A program made the position numbers and the translations under genes. Shown one piece after another: positions 16,037 through 24,057 of a DNA stretch of 64,000 nucleotides. Below the pieces are notes generated by a model. The model was not told the origin of the DNA, did no database searches, and saw only the letters and a program-made list of their open reading frames with translations. Source of the DNA: Planctomycetia bacterium. Its GTDB lineage: Bacteria > Planctomycetota > Planctomycetia > Pirellulales > UBA1268. Every line of letters begins with the position of its first letter. The stretch's first letter is position 1. The stretch spans positions 174,147 to 238,146 of the forward strand of contig BJHK01000002.1 of assembly GCA_014192425.1 (NCBI GenBank), read 5' to 3'.

Positions 16037-17668
16037 TCATTGGCCAAACCGGAAGCTGTAGAGGTCCGCATCCTTCAAAACAAACCTGAGCTTTATGGGT
16101 TTTCCGCTGATTCTTGACACATCGGCGTTACCGGCCCATGTCACGGTACGTGAAATCTGGTCGCCGAAGATTGCATCACATTGGGAAAGGGTGAAACCTT
16201 CGATTGGCCGGCCTTCACCGCTCTGCACCTCGATGCGCACTTCTCCTACCGCAGAGGTGGCGTAGTTGATCTCCAGAGAGTTGCCCTCGAATATCAGGGG
16301 CTTCGTCAATAGCTCGCCCCCCCGATACGGAGCATGAACGGAGACAAACCCGTCGGTGCGCAGCGTGCACCTCACAAGATGAGATCTGCTCGGTTCGGCC
16401 AGCTGGTCCATGCCCTGGGTGTAATACAGGGACAATTCTTCCGGCCCGGCAGAGAGAACACCGCAGGCGGCGTAGTTGTTCCGTCCGCTCCAGCTCCTCC
16501 GGTCGAGCCCGGGGCGCAGGAAGGATTCCATGAAAGTCCTTTCGAAGCGAAGCCCGTCCCGGGACGTCATGAAGGCACCGTCGTTCACATTTTGTCTGTT
16601 ATCCGGGCCTACCTTGAAATTATCGAGCTCTGCATCGCTCAATGCTTTTTTATAAACCATTCGGCAGGGAAACGACAGGAGGAGATGCGGCGCCCGGAAG
16701 TACGGCTGCACCTCGCTTGCGTAGAGATGTTCCTCCACCGGCGCGTCGCCGCAACTGATCGGCTCGACGTCTTTCCAATGGATGAAGTCTTCGGATCGGG
16801 CCCGACCGAACCACCGCCACCCCTTTTCATCATTGCCAGCACCGGGAGCGGCCATGGGTTGCTTGTTGTGGTCGATCCAGATGCGAAAATACGCAAAGTA
16901 GCATTTATCGGAATCGGACCAGAAACAAGGGATGGAGCATCCGTCCGAGCGCAGCGGCCAGTTCTTCTTGTTGAGCAGAGGCTCCTTGGAGATCTTCCTC
17001 CAGTGGATGCCGTCCCCCGATACGTAGCCCCAGAATGGTCTTCCATCTTTGAAAGATCCAGTGAGGGCTTTGAAGCGCTCTGAAGCCGGGACGCCGGGAC
17101 GGGTGTCGATGAACGGCGTGAAGTTGTGACTCGCCGCGGGATCGTCAGGCGGAAGCACAATATTGTTCGTGCGGACTCTCGAGCCGGACTTTTGGTCCGT
17201 AAATTCATACAAGGTCAAGGACGGCTTGATCCAGCGAATACCATCCTCACTGAGCGCGACGCAGGTCACCTCCCGGCCACGGATGGCCTTTCCGTCTTTG
17301 TCGAACCAACTGGGCCAGCCCCGGTAATACATGCGGAATTGAGGGCTGTCTTTCGGATGGTCTTTATCCGCCAACACCGTCACGTACCCCGTATGAGCTC
17401 CTTCCCAGGGCTGATCGAAGACGATCGCCGTCTCCTTCCGCTGAGGCGAATGGAGCCGCAGCTCCGTGCCCCTCATGTCTTCGATCAGGAATCGGTCCGT
17501 GAAGAGCTCGCGACGCGACCCGATTCTGAGCGGGGCTACGGCGGCGGGCGCGGCGCGGGTGGCGGGTTCGCCTGCCTCACACATGCTCGGAACCTCTAGG
17601 GTGAGCACGATTGCCGCTACAACCGCCCACAAACGCGTGGATCGCCGGGGGGAATGTCTCATCTTCAT
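16037..17668 (-). CDS. Secreted glycoside-hydrolase-like (GH32/43 beta-propeller type) protein
   Basis: 543 residues; AAGGAG 5 nt before the ATG at 17668. Signal peptide MKMRHSPRRSTRLWAVVAAI ending near CEAGEP. The mature protein opens with ELFTDRFLIEDMRGTELRLH and then shows repeated propeller-type motifs: FRMYYRGWPSW, VTCVALSEDGIRWIKPSL, FWGYVSGDGIHWRKI, FGRARSEDFIHWKD and GAFMTSRDGLRFERTF. The repeated 'S.DGI.W.K' signature is what identifies five-bladed glycosidase-like proteins of the GH32/GH43 superfamily in planctomycetes. A C-terminal jelly-roll-like domain follows (GEVRIEVQSGEGRPIEGFTL). Catalytic acidic residues cannot be assigned with confidence. Role, by similarity: processing of extracellular glycans. 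It is bracketed by IS91-like copies D and E. Confidence 0.75.
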   Translation of the reverse strand: MKMRHSPRRSTRLWAVVAAIVLTLEVPSMCEAGEPATRAAPAAVAPLRIGSRRELFTDRFLIEDMRGTELRLHSPQRKETAIVFDQPWEGAHTGYVTVLADKDHPKDSPQFRMYYRGWPSWFDKDGKAIRGREVTCVALSEDGIRWIKPSLTLYEFTDQKSGSRVRTNNIVLPPDDPAASHNFTPFIDTRPGVPASERFKALTGSFKDGRPFWGYVSGDGIHWRKISKEPLLNKKNWPLRSDGCSIPCFWSDSDKCYFAYFRIWIDHNKQPMAAPGAGNDEKGWRWFGRARSEDFIHWKDVEPISCGDAPVEEHLYASEVQPYFRAPHLLLSFPCRMVYKKALSDAELDNFKVGPDNRQNVNDGAFMTSRDGLRFERTFMESFLRPGLDRRSWSGRNNYAACGVLSAGPEELSLYYTQGMDQLAEPSRSHLVRCTLRTDGFVSVHAPYRGGELLTKPLIFEGNSLEINYATSAVGEVRIEVQSGEGRPIEGFTLSQCDAIFGDQISRTVTWAGNADVSRISGKPIKLRFVLKDADLYSFRFGQ

Positions 17669-17697
17669 GCTTTCTCCTTGTTGTTGTTCGTAGTTTC

Positions 17698-17746
17698 CTA
17701 GCAGCCCGTTATGGCGAAAATAAAATCCGCCTTCACGGGGACGGTG
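17698..17746 (-). pseudogene. Possible 3' tail of a truncated gene at IS91-like copy E
   Basis: Reading from the element junction, the minus strand gives TVPVKADFIFAITGC and a stop at 17698. It is only 15 residues, so chance is possible. It is listed because three other copies of the element also abut a 3' coding tail in the same orientation, and because the ADFIF-type ending resembles the ADLYSFRFGQ end of the neighbouring GH-like protein. Confidence 0.2.
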
Positions 17747-18220
17747 AGGATAGTCCGGTCAATGGCACTTCCGCGACCATGTGCACAGGCATTTCCGAGC
17801 CGATGAGCGGCTTGTGAGGCTGGTGCCGCGTTTTCCGGCACCCAATCAGCTGCACCCGGAACGGCTGTCCTCCCATCTGGGGTGGCATTTCTCTTGCGTC
17901 GGTGCAGAGGCTCTCCAGGTCCGGCTTCCAGGCGGCTTTATTGTGACCTCGCGCCCGGCTGGGGTCAGAGGCTGTGGATGTCGATCACGGGCAGCTCGTC
18001 GGGCGATGCCTGGAAGACGTCGCCCTTGTCAGATGCCTGGACGAGCTCGCCTCAGTCGGTGGGCGGTCCGCGAGCCGGCGAGATTTCGCGTCGCAGCAGC
18101 CTCCGGTGCCGTGACCGTCGCCCCCATGCCCGCCGGTCGTGGCGTCGCACCGCTTGCCAACGTTACCAATCGCCAACGCCGTGACTGCCCGCCTGAGCTC
18201 GTAGTTCGGCGCGAATACTG
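17747..18220 (-). mobile_element. IS91-like element E, right-end part
   Basis: Right end at 17747 with one substitution (GGATAGTCCGGTC). The next 200 bp are almost identical to copy A (2192-2400), defining end subtype A. It continues with the transposase C-terminus and, after deletion, GGHGGDGHGTGGCCDAK and AVTALAIGNVGKRCDA. It breaks off near 18220 into unrelated sequence ahead of the haem dehydrogenase gene. Confidence 0.75.
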
Positions 18221-18379
18221 CCCGGCCGCACGGTTCCTCGGCGATCTTGCCAACCGGATCGCCGCGGCCGATCCCGGAGCCGCGGCCGGCTGAACCACTG
18301 TTTGTGGCCGCCTCGGCGGCTAGAATCGATGTCGACGTTTGGTCTGCCTGAACGTCGCCGGTGCTTGCGAGGAGGATCC

Positions 18380-21300
18380 ATGATCGGGCGTTGCCGCTGG
18401 CTCGTGGCGATCTGTTTCTGGGCGTGCATGGCGGAGGTCCGGGCGTTCGACGACCCAAACGCCGATCGCGCCGCCCTGCCCACGGTGCCGGCGGAATTCG
18501 AGATCCGGTTCTTCGCCCGTGAACCACTCGTCCGCCAGCCCTGCTCCCTGGCCTTCGATGCCCGGGGGCGGATGTTCGTCGGCATGGGGCCGCAGTACCG
18601 CATGCCCACGCCCACCACACCAGGGGATTCGGTCGTCATCGTCGAGGATACGGACGGCGACGGAGTTGCGGACAGGACGCGGGAGTTCGCGACGGGATTC
18701 AACACGATCCAGGGCCTGGCATGGCGGGGCCGGGATCTGTGGGTCGCCAATGCCCCCGACCTGACGGTCGTCCGCGATCTCGACGGCGACGACGAGGCCG
18801 ACGAGTACGTGCGGATCTACGGCGATCTCGGCAACCTCGAGCACGCCCTGCACGGCCTCAACTGGTCACCCGACGGAAAGCTCTACATGTCGAAGGGCAA
18901 TTCCAAGGGCTATTCGAATCCGAACGCGCCGCAGGGGCCGAAGGGGCCGGCGCCGCGGGAGTTCATGAAACTCTGGCACGAGAAGGTGCATCCGGACTGG
19001 CCCGTCTTTCCGCCGCCGGCGACCTTCAGAAAGAACGAGTACAAGCGGAGTTATCACACGCCGCCCGATGATCAGGGGCGGGAGGGGGGCGTGCTGCGGT
19101 GTGAGGACGGCGGCGCGAACCTGGAGATCGTCTCGCGGGGCATGCGGAACCCCTGGGACATCACGCTCGACGACGCCTTCAACTGGATCGGCACCGACAA
19201 CGACGGCAACGGCGGCGATCGCATCTTCATGCCGTTCTGGAACGCGCACTTCGGCTGGAGCCACTCGTGGAGCGCCCACTGGGGACCGCAGCCGCATCCC
19301 CCCACCGCGCCGGTGAGCAGCACGCTCGGCGAAGGTTCGGGCACCGGCATCGTGTTCTGTGACTCGCCGCAGATGCCTCCCGCGTATCGTGGCGTGTTCC
19401 TCATCAACGACTTCCTGCGCAAGACCACGTTCGTATGGCGTCCGCAGTGGGACGGCGCCCTGATGATGCCCCGCCCCGGTTCCGACGAGCGTGGCGGATG
19501 GCAGCCATTCGTGCAGGGGGGCAAGGCACTCTTCCGTCCCACCGACATCGAGATCGGACCGGACGGCAGCCTGTGGATTCTCGGCTGGAGCGCCGCCTAC
19601 GGTTCGACGCTCAAGAACGACGACGACTTGAAGAGCGGCAAGTGGGACAACGAGGGGCGGATCTTCCACGTCCGCTGGAAGGACGCTCCGCCGGCCAACT
19701 GGCAGACGTCGAAGCGTGCCAAGCCGGCGCAGGAGTGGTCGGTCGCCGAACTTATCGAGGATTTCACCGGGCCGCTGCCGGTGTGGCGGATCGACGCGGC
19801 GGATGAACTGGTGCGCCGCGGGGCGGCGGTGAAGGCCGAACTCGTGGCCGCGCTGGAGTCGGGCCGCCTGTCGAGGATGCAGGAGACGTGGACGGCGTGG
19901 ACGCTGGGCCGGATCGCGCCGGAGGACGCGACGATCGAGGCGTTTTTCGCCCGGGCGGCCGCCGGGACCGTGCCAGGCCGCGACCGCGGCGAGGCGGGCG
20001 TCGGCAACCTGCAACTCCAGGCGATCCGGATCCTTGCGCATCGCATCCGGCAGTTCGGCAAGGTGGCCGAACTGCCGGCCGCGGTGACCGACTTGCTGCA
20101 GAGCACCGAGCCGCGGCTGCGGTTTGCCGCCGTCGATGCGATCGTGCAGGCCCGGCAGACGGGCCGGGCACCGGCGGTCGTCGGTTTGCTGGCCACGGAG
20201 ACCGACCGCGTCACCTTCTACGCTGCCTGGCAGGGGCTGCGGAGCCTGCTGCCGGCAGCGGACCTGAAGAACCTGCTCCTCGACAAGCGGGCCGGCGTGC
20301 GGCGGGCCGCGTTGCTGGCGTTGTTGGAGACGCATGCCATCGGCACGGAGGAGGTGCGGATGCTGGCGGACGGCGATATCGACGAGACCGTCGTGGAACT
20401 CGCAAAAATGAGGCTCGGCGGAAAGCCGGCGTCCGGCAAGCCCGCGCCCGTGCCGCAGCAGGTGGTCAGCGCGTCGCTGCTGACCGGCATGAAGGCACGG
20501 AGCGCGCACGCCTACCGGACCGTTCCCGGCGGGGTGCGGCCGGAGAGCCCCGTCTACACCGACCGCAGGTACGCGATTACCGCGATCCCCGACGCGCTCC
20601 TCCACGCCGAACTCGTGCAGACGGCGAACGAGGACGATGGCTCCGCCGGGGATGAATTCCTCACCTTCGACGTCCTCGTGCCGGCGCGGGTGCACGTCGC
20701 CTTCGACACGCGGGCCAAGACGCCTCCCGCGTGGCTGCGGCAACGCTTTCGGGCGAGCGACCAGAAGATTGCCACCAACGACTCCGCGTTCCAGCTCTAC
20801 GCGCTGGAGGTGGCCACTCCGGGCCGGATCGCCCTCGGGGGCAACACCGACGATGGGCGGGCCGGCGGCAAGGGGAACTACTTCGTCGTGGTCGAGCCGT
20901 TGCCGCTGGCCACGCTGGCCACGCCGACGACGTTGGACCAGGCCCTTGCAGCACTGCCGAAGGGGGACGCGAAGCGGGGCGAACTGTTGTTCAAGACCGT
21001 TGCCGGCTGTGGGAAATGCCACAGCCTGAGCCAGCAGGCCATCTCCTTCGGCCCGCAGCTCGCCGACATCGGCTATCGGGCGCCGGTCAAGCACATCGTC
21101 GAGTCGATCGTCGCGCCGGATGCCCACATCACCGAGGGCTACGGCCAGCACGCCATCGAGACCGACGACGGCCGGGTCGTCACCGGCGTCATCCTTGCGG
21201 AGACCGATCTGGCGGTGCAGCTGGGCACGGGCACGTTGGAGCGGGTATTGATTCGCAAGGACCAGATCGAGGACCGGCGCAACCTGCGGACGTCGGCGAT

Positions 21301-22342
21301 GCCGGCGTTCGGCCAGATGCTGACGCCCGCGCAGGTGGCCGACGTGGCGGCGTTCCTGCTCACGCAGAAGGTCAAGCCGGGTGATCCGGAGCCGAAGTCT
21401 GCGCCCGTGAAGCCCGACTCGCCCGCCGGTTCCTCCGCGCCGACGGCCGCCGGCCCGCCGCCGAAGCCGGTGATCGCTGCCGATTCGCCGTTCGGGCTGC
21501 AGTTCGCCGGCGGAAAGCTGCTGATCACCCACGGCAAGTCGCCCGTGGCGGAATTCGTGTTCGAAGACCTGTCGGTTCTGCGACCGTGCTTCGCCAACGT
21601 GCACGGGCCGAAGGGGACGAGGCTGACGCGGAATTTTCCCCCGGTCGCCGGCGACAACGACCATCCCACCATGCACCCTGGCATCGCCTACGGGTTCGGC
21701 AGCCTCGGCGGGGATGATTTCTGGAGGAACAAGGGACGGATCAGGCACGTCTCCTTCTCTGCTCCTCCCACGGCGACCAAGGACCGGGTCACGTTCGCGA
21801 CCGAAAGCGATCTCGTGTCGTCGGCCGGGAAGAGGCTGGGGGCCGTCACCAACAAGTGCACGCTGCTCGCCCGGCCATCCGGCTGGCTGCTGATATGGGA
21901 CGCGACGTTCCGTTCCGACGACGCCGACTTCGCGTTCGGTGATGCCGAGGAGATGGGCTTCTGCGCCCGGATGGCGACGGACCTCAGGGAGATAGCCGGC
22001 GGGCAGATCGTCGCGAGCGATGGCCAGAAGACGGCCAAGGAGACCTGGGGCCGGCCGGCCGCGTGGTGCGACTACTCCGGCGGGAAGGAAGGTTCGCTGC
22101 GGGGCATCACGCTCATGTCGGCGCCGGGGAATTTCCGCGAGTCGTGGTGGCACAACCGCGACTACGGCGTGTTCGTCGCCAATCCATTCGGTCGGGCGGC
22201 GATGAAGCAGGGGGCGCCGAGCACGGTGACGGTCAAGAAGGGAGAGTCGCTGCGGCTGATGTACGGGGCGATGCTGCACGACGGGGCCGATTACGACCCG
22301 GCGGTGGCCTACCGGGAGTTCGTCGCCGTCGTCGAAAAGTGA
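18380..22342 (+). CDS. PVC-type haem-binding dehydrogenase-like protein fused to a DUF6807 domain
   Basis: 1,320 residues. The start at 18380 (MIGRCRWLVAICFWACMAEV) has GGAGGATCC directly upstream and gives a clean signal peptide. Residues about 25-410 match the planctomycete 'membrane-bound dehydrogenase' beta-propeller: EIRFFAREPLVRQPCSLAFD, VVIVEDTDGDGVADR and LQAGMGNPWDI-like GMRNPWDITLDDAFNWIGTD. A HEAT-like helical region follows (450-700). Residues about 860-990 are the Pirellulaceae-type haem domain with GCGKCHSL near residue 876 and a distal Met region (SAMPAFGQMLTPAQV). After a Pro-rich linker, residues about 1035-1320 match DUF6807, with HPGIAYGFGSLGGDDFWRNK and ESWWHNRDYGVFVANPFGRA. 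The protein is probably periplasmic and oxidises or cleaves a glycan-derived compound. It ends directly against an IS91-like fragment, so its last residues may not be original. Confidence 0.88.
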   Translation: MIGRCRWLVAICFWACMAEVRAFDDPNADRAALPTVPAEFEIRFFAREPLVRQPCSLAFDARGRMFVGMGPQYRMPTPTTPGDSVVIVEDTDGDGVADRTREFATGFNTIQGLAWRGRDLWVANAPDLTVVRDLDGDDEADEYVRIYGDLGNLEHALHGLNWSPDGKLYMSKGNSKGYSNPNAPQGPKGPAPREFMKLWHEKVHPDWPVFPPPATFRKNEYKRSYHTPPDDQGREGGVLRCEDGGANLEIVSRGMRNPWDITLDDAFNWIGTDNDGNGGDRIFMPFWNAHFGWSHSWSAHWGPQPHPPTAPVSSTLGEGSGTGIVFCDSPQMPPAYRGVFLINDFLRKTTFVWRPQWDGALMMPRPGSDERGGWQPFVQGGKALFRPTDIEIGPDGSLWILGWSAAYGSTLKNDDDLKSGKWDNEGRIFHVRWKDAPPANWQTSKRAKPAQEWSVAELIEDFTGPLPVWRIDAADELVRRGAAVKAELVAALESGRLSRMQETWTAWTLGRIAPEDATIEAFFARAAAGTVPGRDRGEAGVGNLQLQAIRILAHRIRQFGKVAELPAAVTDLLQSTEPRLRFAAVDAIVQARQTGRAPAVVGLLATETDRVTFYAAWQGLRSLLPAADLKNLLLDKRAGVRRAALLALLETHAIGTEEVRMLADGDIDETVVELAKMRLGGKPASGKPAPVPQQVVSASLLTGMKARSAHAYRTVPGGVRPESPVYTDRRYAITAIPDALLHAELVQTANEDDGSAGDEFLTFDVLVPARVHVAFDTRAKTPPAWLRQRFRASDQKIATNDSAFQLYALEVATPGRIALGGNTDDGRAGGKGNYFVVVEPLPLATLATPTTLDQALAALPKGDAKRGELLFKTVAGCGKCHSLSQQAISFGPQLADIGYRAPVKHIVESIVAPDAHITEGYGQHAIETDDGRVVTGVILAETDLAVQLGTGTLERVLIRKDQIEDRRNLRTSAMPAFGQMLTPAQVADVAAFLLTQKVKPGDPEPKSAPVKPDSPAGSSAPTAAGPPPKPVIAADSPFGLQFAGGKLLITHGKSPVAEFVFEDLSVLRPCFANVHGPKGTRLTRNFPPVAGDNDHPTMHPGIAYGFGSLGGDDFWRNKGRIRHVSFSAPPTATKDRVTFATESDLVSSAGKRLGAVTNKCTLLARPSGWLLIWDATFRSDDADFAFGDAEEMGFCARMATDLREIAGGQIVASDGQKTAKETWGRPAAWCDYSGGKEGSLRGITLMSAPGNFRESWWHNRDYGVFVANPFGRAAMKQGAPSTVTVKKGESLRLMYGAMLHDGADYDPAVAYREFVAVVEK

Positions 22343-22413
22343 CAGCAGCCTCCGGTGCCGTGACCGTCGCCCCCATGCCCGCCGGTCGTGGCGTCGCCCC
22401 GCTTGCCGACGTT
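22343..22413 (-). mobile_element. IS91-like element F, 71-bp internal fragment
   Basis: Matches the transposase segment encoding NVGKRxDATTGGHGGDGHGT found in copies B, C and E. It begins at the base after the stop codon of the haem dehydrogenase gene and ends at the first base of the 99-bp dispersed repeat. Neither element end is present. Confidence 0.65.
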
Positions 22414-22512
22414 GTCTTCCCAGGCCGCCCCATCCGCCGCGCGAAAGAGCATGGCTCGCACGCCAGCCCTGTGCGGCGAGAACCTTCCCGTCGTTCCCGC
22501 CGGCGATCCCGA
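22414..22512 (+). repeat. 99-bp dispersed repeat, copy 2
   Basis: Two mismatches over 99 bases against 435-533, same orientation. It lies between IS91-like fragment F and the end of cheY (13 bp away), so any cheY transcript would run through it. No terminator-like hairpin with T-tract is evident in it. Confidence 0.85.
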
Positions 22513-22525
22513 TCCGGGAGTGCCG

Positions 22526-22900
22526 TCAGCGGACCAGACTGGCGAAGAAGCGGCCCAGGGCCTCGCGGTCGAAGGGCTTGACGATGAAATCATGGGCCCC
22601 GAGCTGGATGCACTCGGCCAGTTTGGTCCGCTGATCGACGGCGCTGACCATCACGATCCGGGCCTGCGGGTCGGCGCCGCGGATCGTCCGCAGCGCCTCG
22701 ACGCCGTCCATTTCGGGCATCACGATGTCGAGCGTGACGAGGTCCGGCGCGAGCTCACGGTAGCGGGCCACGGCCTCGACTCCCGTGGTCGCCTCGCCGG
22801 CGATCTCCCAGCCCGCCTTGCGGGCGATGTCCTTGATCATGGTCCGCATGATCAGTGCGTCGTCGACGACGAGGAGCCGCGGTTTCCGGCCGGCAGTCAT
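22526..22900 (-). CDS. cheY: CheY-like single-domain response regulator
   Basis: 124 residues, the length of a stand-alone receiver. The acidic pair D13-D14 (LLVVDDALIMR), phospho-acceptor D58 (LVTLDIVMPEMDG), the Thr/Ser switch position (S86 in IVMVSAVD) and K108 (FIVKPF) are all present. No output domain follows. In this locus it is the last gene of the cheW-mcp-cheR-cheA-cheC-cheD-cheY series, 25 bp after cheD, and should accept phosphate from CheA. Its downstream target is unknown, because no flagellar or pilus gene is in the window. The neighbouring CheC would be its phosphatase by family precedent. Confidence 0.95.
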   Translation of the reverse strand: MTAGRKPRLLVVDDALIMRTMIKDIARKAGWEIAGEATTGVEAVARYRELAPDLVTLDIVMPEMDGVEALRTIRGADPQARIVMVSAVDQRTKLAECIQLGAHDFIVKPFDREALGRFFASLVR

Positions 22901-22925
22901 GGGTGTCTCCCGGTGTGATGGGGTG

Positions 22926-23426
22926 TCAGACGGTCGTCGGCGGCAGGCCGAGCGATTCGATGGTCAGTTCGGTGGTGGCGATGTCGAACGACAGCCGGCG
23001 GCCGCGGGAGCCGCCGCACTCGCGAGCCAGCACTGGGATGCCGAGCAGGCCCAGGGCCTGCTCGATGGCGCGGACGTTCTGGTCGCCGATGGGGATGCCC
23101 GCCTGCGTCGCGAACATCCGCGCCCCTCCGGCCATCTTGGCCGAGAGCCGGAGCGTCGCGCCGCCGGCGAGCGCCGTCAGCAGCCGCAGCATCTCGGGGA
23201 TCGCGGTATCAACGTACTTGCCGGCCGGCGTCCCCGCGCCCTGCGAGTCGGGCAGCATGATGTGGGCCAGGCCGGCGATGCGGATCCGCCGGTCGTAGAG
23301 GGCCAGACCGACGCAGGAGCCGACGAACGTGCGCAACTGCCCCTGATCCCGGCCGACGCCGATCTCCCCGATGCCCAGCGCGGCGGCATGAAAGCGTGCG
23401 CTCTCCGCGGGTCGGGGCGTGGTCAT
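22926..23426 (-). CDS. cheD: CheD receptor glutamine deamidase
   Basis: 166 residues. The start at 23426 overlaps the cheC stop (ATGA), implying translational coupling. The catalytic features of CheD are visible: RTFVGSCVGLALYD has the nucleophile Cys, IAGLAHIMLPDSQ the active-site His, and a Thr lies just before GSC. KYVDTAIPEMLRLLTALAGG and a later ARMFATQAGIPIGDQNVRAI complete the fold. CheD deamidates Gln residues in chemoreceptors and, in CheC-containing systems, binds CheC and raises its CheY-P phosphatase activity. The adjacency of cheC and cheD fits that partnership. The C-terminus reads LSFDIATTELTIESLGLP. Length and motifs are normal for the family. Confidence 0.93.
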   Translation of the reverse strand: MTTPRPAESARFHAAALGIGEIGVGRDQGQLRTFVGSCVGLALYDRRIRIAGLAHIMLPDSQGAGTPAGKYVDTAIPEMLRLLTALAGGATLRLSAKMAGGARMFATQAGIPIGDQNVRAIEQALGLLGIPVLARECGGSRGRRLSFDIATTELTIESLGLPPTTV

Positions 23427-24004
23427 GTGTTCGTGGCCGCCGCGGGCACGAGCAGCAAAGAGCAGGTGATCGGCGTGTCTTCGATCGTGAAGTCGGTATG
23501 CGTGAGATACACGTGGTCCGCCACGGTGGCCTGGGGAAGGACCGCGGTCTCCATGATCGCGCCGGCATAGTCGCGGGCGAACCACGGGGGCGACGGCAGC
23601 AACGACCGGTCGCCGGCGGCGGACGCCGCCGCAGCCAAGGCGTTGAGGTAGGCACAGCCGATGATGTTGGCCGTCTCGACCAGGGCGGATGTCTCCAGCT
23701 CGCCCCAGTCCGCCGCGGTCCCGGCCGCCTGGCCGAGGAGCAGATCGGCGAGGGCCAGACCGCTCGCATCGTCGCAGGCGAGCAGGAGCACCCCCTCCAT
23801 GGGGCCGTCGATCCGCATCGCGCAGGCAGCGAGCGGCAGGTCGAGGGGCCCAAGCAGGCTGACGGCCTCCTCGAGCGGCACGGAGCGGACATCGCGGATC
23901 GCGATCCGCGCCGGACGGCCGAGCCACTTCGACAGGGCGGCCGAGGCCCGCTCGGCGGCCTGGCGGAAGAGAGCGGCGTGGCTGGAGAGCGTTTCGGGCT
24001 GCAT
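23423..24004 (-). CDS. cheC: CheC/CheX-family CheY-P phosphatase
   Basis: 193 residues. The sequence GELETSALVETANIIGCAYL contains the E-x-x-N pair that marks the phosphatase site of CheC/CheX/FliY proteins; the second half-site expected in full CheC is not obvious. N-terminal helix SSHAALFRQAAERASAALSK and the beta strands that follow (AACAMRIDGPMEGVLLLACD) fit the fold. It overlaps cheD by 4 bp and lies 53 bp after cheA. By family it dephosphorylates CheY-P and is modulated by CheD. A one-site variant would resemble class III CheC or CheX. Name given with the caveat that the CheC/CheX split was not tested. Confidence 0.85.
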   Translation of the reverse strand: MQPETLSSHAALFRQAAERASAALSKWLGRPARIAIRDVRSVPLEEAVSLLGPLDLPLAACAMRIDGPMEGVLLLACDDASGLALADLLLGQAAGTAADWGELETSALVETANIIGCAYLNALAAAASAAGDRSLLPSPPWFARDYAGAIMETAVLPQATVADHVYLTHTDFTIEDTPITCSLLLVPAAATNT

Positions 24005-24057
24005 GTCGGGATGATCCGCTGGTGTGTGCTGCCGGCGACGGACCGCGGGGCCGCCGC

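Noticed and set aside
18866-22279. 1,137-residue open frame on the minus strand
   Set aside because: It is the exact antisense of the haem dehydrogenase/DUF6807 gene; its product is Arg/His/Pro-rich, without domains, while the plus strand shows clear family motifs.
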